This document shows, piece by piece, positions 33,554 through 41,696 of a stretch of DNA of 64,000 nucleotides. The stretch spans positions 1,364,001 through 1,428,000 of the forward strand of contig NZ_LT964854.1 of NCBI RefSeq assembly GCF_900240305.1, read 5' to 3'. The DNA is from Ottowia massiliensis. Its GTDB lineage: Bacteria; Pseudomonadota; Gammaproteobacteria; Burkholderiales; Burkholderiaceae_C. The position numbers were made by a program, and so were the translations under genes. The notes beneath the pieces are model-generated. The model had not been told where the DNA came from. It saw only the letters and a list, made by a program, of their open reading frames with translations, and ran no database searches. Within the stretch, counting starts at the first letter, position 1. Each line of letters starts with the position of its first letter.

Positions 33554-35119
33554 TCAGCGCATCAGGGGCTGGCCGTTGAGCAGCATCTTGCCGCCGGGTT
33601 CGACTTCAAAGTTGGCGCTCCAGGCGCCGTTTTCGTTTTTCACGAAGCCCTGGGCGGCAAAGCCGTCGGCCATTTGCTCCAGCGATTCGGCGCTGACGCG
33701 GGGGTCGCCAGCCATTTTGGCGACGACGGCGCTCCAGGCGCGCGGGATGTGAAGGCTGGCCTTGATGCTGGCGCGCTGCATCAGCTTGAACATCGCGGGC
33801 AGCTGGATGGGCGATTCCTTGGCCTGCGCGTCGGCGGCGGCCAGGGCCACGCTGTATTCAAGCGAGCCGGCCTGCTGGTCGATGGTGGCGCCGTAGCGCA
33901 CCTGCACGGCTGGCTCGCCGGCGAGCAGCTCTTGCAGCAGCGCCTCGGTTTCGCCCTTGAACTGCTCTTGCATGGCTTGCAGCGCGGCCTGGCGCTCTTC
34001 GCCTTGCAGGCTCTTGTCGGTGAGCGCGCCCCACGCGCGCGCCAGCATCTGCTGGGCTTGCAGCAGGGCGGCGGCGTTGATCTTGTCGAGCTTGACGTCG
34101 TAGTTCAGCGCTTGCAGCGCCACGCCGCCGATTTCGCCTGCGGTGGCGTAGTGGCCGTGGGAGCTGATGGCGTCGCCCTGGCGGCTGGTGTCCACTTTGT
34201 AGGTGAGCTGGTCGAAGCGGAAAAGGTCCTTGCCACCCATGCTGGCCTGCATGCTGGCAACGCGGCCCTCTTGCTGGCCGGGGGCCAGCAGCCACAGGCC
34301 GGAGCCGATGTCGGCGCTGAACTGGCCTTGCATGCCGCCCACGCGCATTTGCAGCGCGGGCTGGGCGCCGGGGCCGGGCGCGGCTTTGGCGGCTTCAGGC
34401 GCGGGTTCTGGCGCTGTTTCGGGCGCGGCTTCAGATGCCTTGGCGGCGGGGGCGAAGGTCATTTCCATGCCTTTGAAGTCCACCTGGCCGGACAGGCGCT
34501 GGCGGTCCTGGCTCAGGCGCAGGTCGTAAGTCAGGGGCTGCCAGCTCGCCTGGCTGGCGGGCTGGCCGGGCTGGCCGGGCTGGCCGGGCTGTTGCACGGC
34601 GAAGCGGCCGGCGGGCAGCAGCAGCTGCGCCGTCATGTCGCCCGCCAGCGGGCGGTGGAGCGTGACTTCGGGCGGCTCGGCCTGGGCGAAGGCCTGGCGC
34701 ACTTCATCGGGCAGGCCCTCCACCTTGGCCAGCTTCAGGCGCGTGGTCACGCCCAGCGCGCCGTGGCTGACGTGCTGGCTGATGTGAAAGCGCACGGGCG
34801 GCAGCGGCGCGCTGCTGTCCGCCTGGCTTTCGCGGCTGCTTTCGGCCTGGCTTTCATGGCCTTCGCCAGCTTTTGCGGCGGCGCTCTGGGCCGCCTTGGG
34901 CGGGCGTTTGAGTTCCACGACGATGGTGTTTTCGTCGCTGAACAGGCCGCGCTGGTAATTGCTTTGCACCACGGCGTGCTCGCCCAGCTTGTCTTTCACC
35001 CAGTTCAGGGCCTGGTCGGTGTGGTGCTCGGCCTGCTGGCCCATCCACCAGCTGGCGCCGGCGTAGCCAGCGGCGGCGATGACGGCGGCGGCGGCCGCGA
35101 TTTTGGTGAGTTTGCTCAT
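33554..35119 (-). CDS. DUF945 (YdgA-like) family protein
   Basis: The 521-residue protein starts MSKLTKIAAAAAVIAAAGYA, a single N-terminal membrane anchor or uncleaved signal. A long periplasmic region follows with many beta strands. The DUF945 hallmark lies near the start (GERAVVQSNYQRGLFS type: HAVVQSNYQRGLFSDEN) and repeated LxYxVKLDKINAAAL-like strands come later. YdgA-type proteins have AsmA-like architecture but no assigned activity. A three-unit PGQ tract near residues 178-187 corresponds to a 9-bp tandem DNA repeat. The start is at 35119, not the upstream 35182. Confidence 0.8.
   Translation of the reverse strand: MSKLTKIAAAAAVIAAAGYAGASWWMGQQAEHHTDQALNWVKDKLGEHAVVQSNYQRGLFSDENTIVVELKRPPKAAQSAAAKAGEGHESQAESSRESQADSSAPLPPVRFHISQHVSHGALGVTTRLKLAKVEGLPDEVRQAFAQAEPPEVTLHRPLAGDMTAQLLLPAGRFAVQQPGQPGQPGQPASQASWQPLTYDLRLSQDRQRLSGQVDFKGMEMTFAPAAKASEAAPETAPEPAPEAAKAAPGPGAQPALQMRVGGMQGQFSADIGSGLWLLAPGQQEGRVASMQASMGGKDLFRFDQLTYKVDTSRQGDAISSHGHYATAGEIGGVALQALNYDVKLDKINAAALLQAQQMLARAWGALTDKSLQGEERQAALQAMQEQFKGETEALLQELLAGEPAVQVRYGATIDQQAGSLEYSVALAAADAQAKESPIQLPAMFKLMQRASIKASLHIPRAWSAVVAKMAGDPRVSAESLEQMADGFAAQGFVKNENGAWSANFEVEPGGKMLLNGQPLMR
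34562..34588. repeat. 9-bp tandem repeat inside the DUF945 gene
   Basis: CTGGCCGGG occurs three times in a row, encoding PGQ repeats. It is in frame, so copy number changes would not disrupt the gene. Confidence 0.85.
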
Positions 35120-35195
35120 GTTGATGATGGCGTGGCGTTTGAAAAAGGAAGGCGGCGGATTGTCAGGGCCGCGAAAAATCATGAAAAACGCCGCC

Positions 35196-35240
35196 AGCGC
35201 CCGTGGATTGGGCGCGGGCAGCTATCAAAAGCGCAGTGGC
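35196..35240. repeat. Third dispersed family (GCGCCC hairpin plus GCAGCTATC), copy 2
   Basis: GCGCCCGTGGATTGGGCGC (six-pair hairpin) is followed by GGGCAGCTATCAAAAGC. It lies between the Bug receptor and the DUF945 gene. Confidence 0.65.
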
Positions 35241-35257
35241 AGCGGGCATGGGGCGCT

Positions 35258-36247
35258 TCAGTCTAGCCGCAGGCCCAGGGTGCGCACGATCTGGCCGAGC
35301 GCTTCGGCCTCTTTGCCGATGTGCTGGCGCAGCTCTTCGGGGCTGGAGCCAACGGGCTGCCAGCCCAGGGCGAGCAGGCGCTGGCGCAGCGGCTGGGCCT
35401 GCATGACGGCGGCTACGGCCTGCGCCAGCTTTTGCCGCGCGGCGGCGGGCAGGCCGGCGGGGGCGATGAGGGCGTTCCACACCTGCAAGTCGTAATCGGG
35501 CACGCCCAGCTCGGCGAGCGCGGGCACGCCGGGGGCCAGGGGGCTGCGGCTGGCGGTGGTCAGGCCAATGGCGCGCAGCCGCCCTTCGGCCACGTGCGGC
35601 ATGGCGACGCCGGGGGCCATCAGCCCCATCTGAATTTGCCCACCGATCAGGGCGGTGATGACGGCGGGCTGCCCGTTGTAGGGCACGTGCAGGGGGTTGA
35701 AGCCGGGCAGGCGGGCCTTGATGAGTTCCACGCCCAGGTGGGCGATGGAGCCTGTGCCCACGGAGCCGTAGTTCCAGCGCTCGCCTTCCTGGCGGGCCTT
35801 TTGCAGAAATTCCTTGCCGCCGGGCAGGCCGGCCGGGGCCACGAGCACGGCGGGGGCGGTGGTCAGCAGGCTGATGGGGGCCAGGTCTTTAGCCGGGTTG
35901 TAGGCGAGCTTGCGGTACAGCAGCGGGGCGGTGGTGAGGTTGCCGTTGATGGCGATGCCCAGCGTGTGCCCGTCGGCGGCGCGGGCGACTTGCGCGGCGG
36001 CGATGTTGCCGCCCGCGCCGGGCTTGTTTTCAACGATCACGGGCTGCCCCAGCGCGGCGGCCAGCGGCTCGGCCAGCGCGCGCGCCGTCAGATCGGGCGA
36101 GGAGCCGCCGGGAAAGCCGACCATGAGCTTGACGGGCTGCACGGGCCAGCTTGCGGCCGGAGCATCGGCGGCCTGCGCGCGCGGCGCGGCGGCGGCCAGG
36201 GCGGCCAGCAGGAGGGAGCGGCGTTGCATTTTGTGGGTGGTTGGCAT
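35258..36247 (-). CDS. Bug-family tripartite tricarboxylate receptor (solute-binding protein)
   Basis: The 329-residue periplasmic protein has a signal peptide (MQRRSLLLAALAAAAPRAQA). The family core includes WPVQPVKLMVGFPGGSSPDL, VENKPGAGGNIAA and HVPYNGQPAVITALIGGQ. Bug proteins bind carboxylates and are greatly expanded in Burkholderiales, often as orphans, as here: no TctA/TctB membrane genes are adjacent. The ligand is unknown; an acidic residue where amino-acid-binding Bugs have Asp is not obvious. The start may be 36247 or 36229. Confidence 0.88.
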   Translation of the reverse strand: MPTTHKMQRRSLLLAALAAAAPRAQAADAPAASWPVQPVKLMVGFPGGSSPDLTARALAEPLAAALGQPVIVENKPGAGGNIAAAQVARAADGHTLGIAINGNLTTAPLLYRKLAYNPAKDLAPISLLTTAPAVLVAPAGLPGGKEFLQKARQEGERWNYGSVGTGSIAHLGVELIKARLPGFNPLHVPYNGQPAVITALIGGQIQMGLMAPGVAMPHVAEGRLRAIGLTTASRSPLAPGVPALAELGVPDYDLQVWNALIAPAGLPAAARQKLAQAVAAVMQAQPLRQRLLALGWQPVGSSPEELRQHIGKEAEALGQIVRTLGLRLD

Positions 36248-36262
36248 GGGAGTCAAAACGCT

Positions 36263-36355
36263 TTTGCTATTGATAGTGAGGCAAATTCAGGCCCATCGAA
36301 ACGGCTGAGGTCCTAGTGGAATCTGCGCAGTGCGCTATGAAACAAGGAGCAAAGA
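36263..36355. repeat. Chimeric family-1 repeat, copy 9
   Basis: GCTATTGATAGTGAGGCAAA joins a right-end-like piece to a left-end-like ATTCAGGCCCATCGAAACGG. CTGAGGTCCTAGTGGAATC then gives the core in the reverse orientation, and CAAGGAGCAAAG follows. It looks like two units recombined. Confidence 0.6.
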
Positions 36356-36366
36356 AACCGTTCTGT

Positions 36367-36762
36367 TCATGGCTTGGCGTCCTGCGCGCGGGCCTGCTCG
36401 CGCGCCAGTTTTTCGGCTTTTTCCTGCGCTTCGCGGGCTTTTCTGGCGCGGCGCTCCTGCACGCGGCGCTTGGCGAGCACGCGGATTTCGTCAGGGGTGA
36501 GAAAGCCGTCGCCATTGGTGTCGGCGGTGTGGAATTCCGAGCGCAGGGGCTTCCAGGGCACGAAGCGCACTTCCTTCCATTCCAGGCGGCCATCGTGGTT
36601 GGTGTCGAGCATGTCGAACCAGACGCGGGCCTGTTTCTCGCCCTGGCCGGGTTCTTCGGCGGGTTTTCCGGCAGATGTTTCAGCAGCGGGCGCATCGGCG
36701 GCAGCGCAAGGCAGGGCCAGCAGCAGCGCCAGCAGGCCAGCGGGCAGGGCGGGTGTTTTCAT
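36367..36762 (-). CDS. Secreted EF-hand protein
   Basis: The 131-residue protein has a signal peptide (MKTPALPAGLLALLLALPCAAA). Two canonical EF-hand loops follow, DTNHDGRLEWKE (about residues 52-63) and DTNGDGFLTPDE (about 81-92), and a highly charged C-terminal helix (RVQERRARKAREAQEKAEKL). It probably binds Ca2+ in the periplasm; partner and role are unknown. It lies 10 bases downstream of the 5'-nucleotidase gene and may be co-transcribed with it. Confidence 0.82.
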   Translation of the reverse strand: MKTPALPAGLLALLLALPCAAADAPAAETSAGKPAEEPGQGEKQARVWFDMLDTNHDGRLEWKEVRFVPWKPLRSEFHTADTNGDGFLTPDEIRVLAKRRVQERRARKAREAQEKAEKLAREQARAQDAKP

Positions 36763-36772
36763 GGAGGCGCAA

Positions 36773-37732
36773 TCATGCCGTTGGCGGCTTTGCGCCCTGG
36801 CTGCGGGCGGGCGGCTCGTTGGCCACGCCGGCGGCCACATGGCCGGCGGGCACGTGGCGGGCGGCGTGTTCGGTGTGGCCGGTCTGGTCGTCAAAAAAGA
36901 AATCGGGCGCGAATTCGCGCAGAAAACCGCCTTTGGGCAGGCCGCCGAGGAACATGGCTTCGTCCACGGCAATGCGCCAGGCCATCAGCGTTTGAATGGC
37001 GCGCTCGTGCGCGGGGGCGCTGCGGGCGGTGACGAGCGCGGTGCGCAGGCGCATCTTCGGCGCGCCGCCATCGCTGCCATCGCCGCCGCCAGCGTTTTGC
37101 AGGCGGTTGAGCGCGTCCAGCAAAGGCTTGAAAGGGCCGGGCGGCAGGGGCTGGCGGGCCTTTTCGCGCTCGTGCGTGTGGAAGGCGGCGATGCCCCCGC
37201 TTTGGTAGATGCGCTCGGCTTCGTCGGAAAACAGCACGGCGTCGCCGTCAAAGGCGATGCGCACTTCATCAGGATGGGCTTCGCTGGCGGGGGCCGATTC
37301 GGTGAGCACGCGGGCGGCCGGAAAGCCCAGCGCCAGCGCCTGCTTCACATCGGCCTCGTTGGCCGAGAGAAACAGATGCGCGCCCAGCGGCCGCAGGTAG
37401 CCAAAGGGCGCGCGCCCCTGCGTGAACACGCCCCTCTCCAGCGCAACGCCATTGGCGGCGGCGCTGCGGAAGGCGCGCATGCCGCTGACAGGGTCGTTGC
37501 GCGAGAGCATGACCACTTCCACCCGCTTGCGCTCCAGCGTGTTGAAGGCCAGCAGCTTTTTCACCAGCGCGAAGGCCACGCCGGGGCGCGCGGGCGCGTC
37601 CAGCCGGTCGAGCTGCAACCGCATGTAGGCGGCGGCGTCGCCCGTTTCAAACAAGTGGTTTTCTTCCTCGAAGTCAAACAGCGCGCGCGAGGAAATGGCG
37701 ACGACGAGCTGGTCTTGCAGGCTGGCGGGCAT
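36773..37732 (-). CDS. 5'-nucleotidase (cytosolic NT5C1-like family)
   Basis: The 319-residue protein starts MPASLQDQLVVAISSRALFD. It contains the DFEEENHLF, VEVVMLSRNDP, FLSANEADVKQAL, RIAFDGDAVLFSDEAE and DDQTGHTEHAARHVPAGHV segments of the 5_nucleotid (pfam06189) family. The family hydrolyses nucleoside 5'-monophosphates and is HAD-like: FDGDAVLFSD holds the acidic pair. It begins 112 bases from the divergent surE, another nucleotide phosphatase. Confidence 0.85.
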   Translation of the reverse strand: MPASLQDQLVVAISSRALFDFEEENHLFETGDAAAYMRLQLDRLDAPARPGVAFALVKKLLAFNTLERKRVEVVMLSRNDPVSGMRAFRSAAANGVALERGVFTQGRAPFGYLRPLGAHLFLSANEADVKQALALGFPAARVLTESAPASEAHPDEVRIAFDGDAVLFSDEAERIYQSGGIAAFHTHEREKARQPLPPGPFKPLLDALNRLQNAGGGDGSDGGAPKMRLRTALVTARSAPAHERAIQTLMAWRIAVDEAMFLGGLPKGGFLREFAPDFFFDDQTGHTEHAARHVPAGHVAAGVANEPPARSQGAKPPTA

Positions 37733-37844
37733 GGGCGGGCGAAGCGAGGCGCGAAGCGGGGCGGAGCGAAAAAAGCAAGAGGCAAAAGCAGGAGGAGCAA
37801 ATGTACCCGCCCAATACAATCCGTTGCACTCCAGGCTCCCGCTC

Positions 37845-38639
37845 ATGAAGATTCTGCTCTGCAACGACGATGGCTATCAGGCCCCCGGCATCTGCGCGCT
37901 GCATGCCGCGCTGGCGGCCGCACCCGGCGTGCAGGTGGAAGTGGTGGCGCCGGAGCGCAACAACAGCGCCAAGTCCAACGCGCTCACGCTGCACGCGCCG
38001 CTGTTCGTGCACGAGGCAGCAAACGGCTTTCGCTACGTGAGCGGCACGCCCGCCGACTGCGTGCACCTGGCGCTGACGGGGCTGCTGGGCTACCGGCCCG
38101 ATCTGGTCGTCTCCGGCATCAACAACGGCGCCAACATGGGCGACGACACGCTGTATTCAGGCACCGTGGGCGCGGCGATGGAGGGCTATCTGTTCGGCAT
38201 TCCGGCCATCGCCTTCTCGCAAGTGCAAAAGGGCTGGGCGCACCTTGAAGACGCCGCGCTGAAGGCGCGCGACATCGTGCTGGGCGTGGCCGCTGGGCGG
38301 GTGGGCGAGGGCGCCGGCGGCCAGCCCTGGCTGCTCAACATCAACATTCCCAACCTGCCGCTGGCGCAGCTGGGGCGCGTGAAAGTCTGCCGCCTGGGCC
38401 GCCGCCACGCCGCTGAAAAAGCCTGCGTGCAAGTCAGCCCGCACGGCGACACGATGTACTGGATAGGCGGCGCAGGCCCCGCGCTGGACGCCGCCGAAGG
38501 CACCGACTTTCACGCCACGGCGTCTGGCTGCGTCTCGCTCACGCCGCTGCAAGTGGATTTGACCGACCACGATCGGCTGGCCTACTGGCACCAGGGCCTG
38601 GCGGGCACGCTCACCGGAAAGGGGCCGGAGCGGCCATGA
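37845..38639 (+). CDS. surE: 5'/3'-nucleotidase SurE
   Basis: The 264-residue stationary-phase survival phosphatase has the metal-binding NDDG at residues 7-10, the SGTPADCV and SGINNGANMGDDTLYSGTVG motifs, and the acid-phosphatase-type fold. It removes 3' or 5' phosphates from nucleoside monophosphates and short polyphosphate. It overlaps pcm by four bases (ATGA). The start follows the family (MKILLCNDDG). Confidence 0.96.
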   Translation: MKILLCNDDGYQAPGICALHAALAAAPGVQVEVVAPERNNSAKSNALTLHAPLFVHEAANGFRYVSGTPADCVHLALTGLLGYRPDLVVSGINNGANMGDDTLYSGTVGAAMEGYLFGIPAIAFSQVQKGWAHLEDAALKARDIVLGVAAGRVGEGAGGQPWLLNINIPNLPLAQLGRVKVCRLGRRHAAEKACVQVSPHGDTMYWIGGAGPALDAAEGTDFHATASGCVSLTPLQVDLTDHDRLAYWHQGLAGTLTGKGPERP

Positions 38640-39394
38640 GCGCGCCGCCGCGCCGCCCGCCGCCGGGCCAGGGCCGTTCAGGGCGCATCGTGCCCGCCCT
38701 GCAAGCCCAGGCGCGCGCGCCCGCCGAAGGCGATTTCAACGACCCTATCCCCGCCCGCGCCCACATGCTGCGCCAGCTTGCGGCGCAGGGCCTGCGCGAC
38801 GCCCAGGTGCTGCGCGCGCTGGGCGCGGTGGACCGCCGCCGCTTCGTGGAAGCCGCGCTGGCGCGCCGCGCCTATGAAGACACGGCCCTGCCCATTGGCC
38901 TGGGGCAGACCATCTCCAAACCCAGCGTGGTGGCGCGCATGGTGGCGCTGCTGCGCGGCGGCCTGACCGACCCCGCAACCGGCAAGCTGGGCCGCGTGCT
39001 GGACATCGGCACCGGCTGTGGCTATCAGGCCGTCGTTCTCTCGCACGTGGCCGACGAGGTCTACAGCATGGAGCGTCTGCGCGGCCTGCACGAGAAAGTG
39101 CGCGAAACCCTGCGCCCCTTGCGCGTGAGCAACGTGCACCTCATTCTGGGCGACGGCATGGAAGGCTTTCCCAGCGGCGCGCCCTACGCCGGCATCATCG
39201 CCGCCGCCAGCGGCGCCGCCGTGCCCCCCGCCTGGGTCGAGCAGCTGGCCGTGGGCGGGCGCATCGTCGCGCCGGTGGACGTGCGCGGCGACGGCGGGCA
39301 GGCGCTCGTCGTCATCGAGAAAACCCGCCAGGGGCTGACGCACGCCGTGCTCGAACCCGTGCACTTCGTGCCCCTAAAATCCGGCATTTCCTGA
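38636..39394 (+). CDS. pcm: Protein-L-isoaspartate O-methyltransferase
   Basis: The 252-residue enzyme methylates isoaspartyl residues in damaged proteins. It contains GLGQTISKPSVVARMVALL, the SAM motif VLDIGTGCGYQAVVL and the LILGDGMEGFP segment. The N-terminal 40 residues are a basic Pro-rich extension beyond the E. coli protein. Translationally coupled to surE. Cytoplasmic. Confidence 0.94.
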   Translation: MSAPPRRPPPGQGRSGRIVPALQAQARAPAEGDFNDPIPARAHMLRQLAAQGLRDAQVLRALGAVDRRRFVEAALARRAYEDTALPIGLGQTISKPSVVARMVALLRGGLTDPATGKLGRVLDIGTGCGYQAVVLSHVADEVYSMERLRGLHEKVRETLRPLRVSNVHLILGDGMEGFPSGAPYAGIIAAASGAAVPPAWVEQLAVGGRIVAPVDVRGDGGQALVVIEKTRQGLTHAVLEPVHFVPLKSGIS

Positions 39395-39550
39395 GAAAAT
39401 TTTCACAGTCTGGCAACGCGCCTTCACAAAAACGCCGGGCAGGCGTTCAGGCGCGGGCCACGCCCGGCGGAAGGCGCTTCAGCCCCCGCCAGGCTGCCCC
39501 GCCCCATGCAGGCGGCGGCAGGCGGCCCCACCGAACAAAGGAAATCCAGC

Positions 39551-40495
39551 ATGGTTCTTCTCACACGCAGCACTCACACGACGCGGGCCTGGGCGGCGCT
39601 GACGCTGGCCGCCGCGCTGGCCATCAGCGGCTGCTCCACCACACGCGCGCCGCGCGCTTCCGGCACCAACGTCACCCTGCCCGGCGCGTGGAGCGCGCAG
39701 CCTGGCGGCACGGGCGCGGCCGCCGCGCCCGCCACCCCCACGGTCGATCCTTCCACCCTGCCCGGCGCCGAAAACGCGGGCAAGCCCGGCTACCACACCG
39801 TCCGCCCAGGCGAAACGGTGCGCAAGATTGCCGCCGAATACAACCAGGACTGGCGCGACATCATCCGCTGGAACCAGCAGCTGCCCAACCCGGACGTGAT
39901 TGAAATCGGCCAGGTTCTGCGCGTTCTGCCGCCCGCCAAAGCGCCTGCGCACGCCAGCGCCACGCCGCCCGCCGCCACCACCACCACCACCACCACCCCG
40001 GCCGCTGGCGACGTGGCCGTGGCCACGCAGACCACGCCGGGCGTGACGCCTGCCGCCACGACGCCCCCGCCGGTTTCTCCGCCCGCCGCCACGGCCCAGA
40101 CGGCCAGCCAGGCCGACGCGCTGGACGAGAAAGTCTCCTTCATGTGGCCCGCCAGCGGCGCGGTCATCAGCGGCGGCGCGGGCGAAAAAGGCAAAGCCCT
40201 GTTCATCGGCGGCAAGGCGGGCGACCCCGTCGTGGCCGCCGCCGACGGCAAGGTCGTGTATGCCGGCGCGGGCCTGCGCGGCTACGGCAATCTGCTTATC
40301 GTGCAGCACACCGACGCCGTCATCAGCGCCTACGCCCACAACCGCGCCCTGCTCGTGAAGGAAAAGCAGACTGTCAAGAAAGGCCAGCGCATCGCCGAAA
40401 TGGGCGACAGCCACGCCAGCCGCGTCATGCTGCGCTTTGAAATCCGCAACAACGGCAAGCTGGTCGATCCCCTGCGCTACCTGCCCGCGCGCTGA
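39551..40495 (+). CDS. nlpD: NlpD-like lipoprotein (LysM plus degenerate LytM/M23)
   Basis: The 314-residue protein has a lipoprotein signal ending AISGCSTTR (lipobox Cys about residue 31). A LysM domain (YHTVRPGETVRKIAAEYNQD, about 79-123), a Pro/Thr/Ala linker and a C-terminal M23 domain (about 197-312) follow. The zinc-ligand positions are lost: LRFEIRNNG replaces the HLHFEIR motif. It should therefore act as an amidase activator in daughter-cell separation, like E. coli NlpD, not as an endopeptidase. The surE-pcm-nlpD order is classical, but rpoS does not follow. Confidence 0.9.
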   Translation: MVLLTRSTHTTRAWAALTLAAALAISGCSTTRAPRASGTNVTLPGAWSAQPGGTGAAAAPATPTVDPSTLPGAENAGKPGYHTVRPGETVRKIAAEYNQDWRDIIRWNQQLPNPDVIEIGQVLRVLPPAKAPAHASATPPAATTTTTTTPAAGDVAVATQTTPGVTPAATTPPPVSPPAATAQTASQADALDEKVSFMWPASGAVISGGAGEKGKALFIGGKAGDPVVAAADGKVVYAGAGLRGYGNLLIVQHTDAVISAYAHNRALLVKEKQTVKKGQRIAEMGDSHASRVMLRFEIRNNGKLVDPLRYLPAR

Positions 40496-40529
40496 GCGCC
40501 GCTGGCCGCGCGGCCTCTTTCACGACGTC

Positions 40530-40555
40530 AAAGGGCGCTGGCAGCGCCCTTTTTC
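40530..40555 (+). terminator. Intrinsic terminator after nlpD
   Basis: AAAGGGCGCT, a GGC loop and AGCGCCCTTTTT form a 10-pair stem with a T run, 35 bases after the stop. Confidence 0.92.
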
Positions 40556-40594
40556 ATGCGGCCAAGGCGCAGCCAGACTTGGGTGAATGGCGAT

Positions 40595-40686
40595 ATTTCG
40601 CTCTCTTATTCATAGCATGATGTCCTAGTGGAAACTGCGCAAGAGGCATTTTTAGGTCCTTTGAATTCGCTATTGTTTTTGATGAT
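40595..40686 (-). repeat. Family-1 dispersed intergenic repeat, copy 10
   Basis: This reverse-orientation copy has TTTCGCTCTCTTATTCATAG, CATGATGTCCTAGTGGAAAC, TGCGCAAGAGGCATTTTTAG, GAATTCGCTATTG and TTTTTGATGATG. It is very close to the consensus. Confidence 0.9.
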
Positions 40687-40854
40687 GTTTGACCGTTGCA
40701 GAGCCGCTGCGCAATCTGGCTTTGCCCGTCTGCCGCCCAATCTGGATCTGCGGTGCGGGTTGATGGCAAGCGGGCGGCATCAAGCCGCAGTAGGGATTTC
40801 CGGCATTCCCAAGCGGGCAGCAAAGGCCAACACTTTGGGGCAGGATTGACTGCC

Positions 40855-41568
40855 ATGACTTCTTCCAGCCTTCAGCATCTCATTGACGCCAATCACGCCT
40901 GGGCCGAGGGCGTGAGCCGCCAGCAGCCCGGCTTTTTCCAGCAGCTGGCCAAGCAGCAAAGCCCGCGCTACCTGTGGATTGGCTGCTCCGACAGCCGCGT
41001 GCCCGCCAACCAGGTGGTGGCGCTCGCGCCGGGCGAGGTGTTCGTGCACCGCAATGTGGGCAATGTCATCGTTCACTCCGATCTCAACGCCCTCTCGGTC
41101 ATCCAGTACGCGGTGGACTATCTGAAGGTGGAGCACATCATGGTGGTGGGCCACTACGGCTGCGGCGGCGTGCTGGCGGCCCTGCACGGGCAGCGCGTGG
41201 GCCTGGCCGACAACTGGCTGCGTCACATTGGCGACGTGAAGATGCGTCACTACGCACGCCTGGCCAGCCTGTGCCGCCACGAGCAGGAAGATGCGCTGTG
41301 CGAGATGAACGCCATTGAGCAAGCCTTCAACGTGGCGCAGACCAACGTGGTGCGAGACGCCTGGAAGCGCGGCCAGCCGCTTTGCGTGCATGGCTGGTGC
41401 TACGGCCTGAAAGACGGCAAGGTCAAGGACCTGGGCGTGACCATGAGCTGCGCCGAAGACGCCGGGCAGATTTACCGCGCCGCCCTGCAACGCTACCCGT
41501 GTGCGCGGCCGCCAAGGCTTGACGTTTCGCTTGATGTTTCGCAGGAAGGCGCGCCTCAAAAACGGTAA
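40855..41568 (+). CDS. can: Beta-class carbonic anhydrase
   Basis: The 237-residue zinc enzyme interconverts CO2 and bicarbonate in the cytoplasm. Zinc ligands are Cys44 (WIGCSDSR), His100 and Cys103 (GHYGCGG), with the Asp46-Arg48 dyad, which is the type I arrangement. Residues about 140-215 complete the fold. Start 40855 follows GGGGCAGGA; a longer frame upstream overlaps the repeat. The symbol is by similarity to E. coli Can. Confidence 0.93.
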   Translation: MTSSSLQHLIDANHAWAEGVSRQQPGFFQQLAKQQSPRYLWIGCSDSRVPANQVVALAPGEVFVHRNVGNVIVHSDLNALSVIQYAVDYLKVEHIMVVGHYGCGGVLAALHGQRVGLADNWLRHIGDVKMRHYARLASLCRHEQEDALCEMNAIEQAFNVAQTNVVRDAWKRGQPLCVHGWCYGLKDGKVKDLGVTMSCAEDAGQIYRAALQRYPCARPPRLDVSLDVSQEGAPQKR

Positions 41569-41696
41569 CAATTCCCGGCGAGAACCTGTTTGCGCCCCGC
41601 ATTGCCATGCCACCGCTGCCGGTGGCAGACAGATTCCAAGCCGCCCGCGCCCCGGCCCAAGCGGCGTTTTGCAAGTACCTGAAAGGAGACTCTCTC

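Larger units (their letters stand above)
40496..40854. other. Intergenic region after nlpD, where rpoS would be expected
   Basis: This 359-base gap holds a terminator (40530-40555), family-1 copy 10 and the carbonic anhydrase leader with GGGGCAGGA ahead of the start. There is no open frame resembling a sigma factor. Confidence 0.65.
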
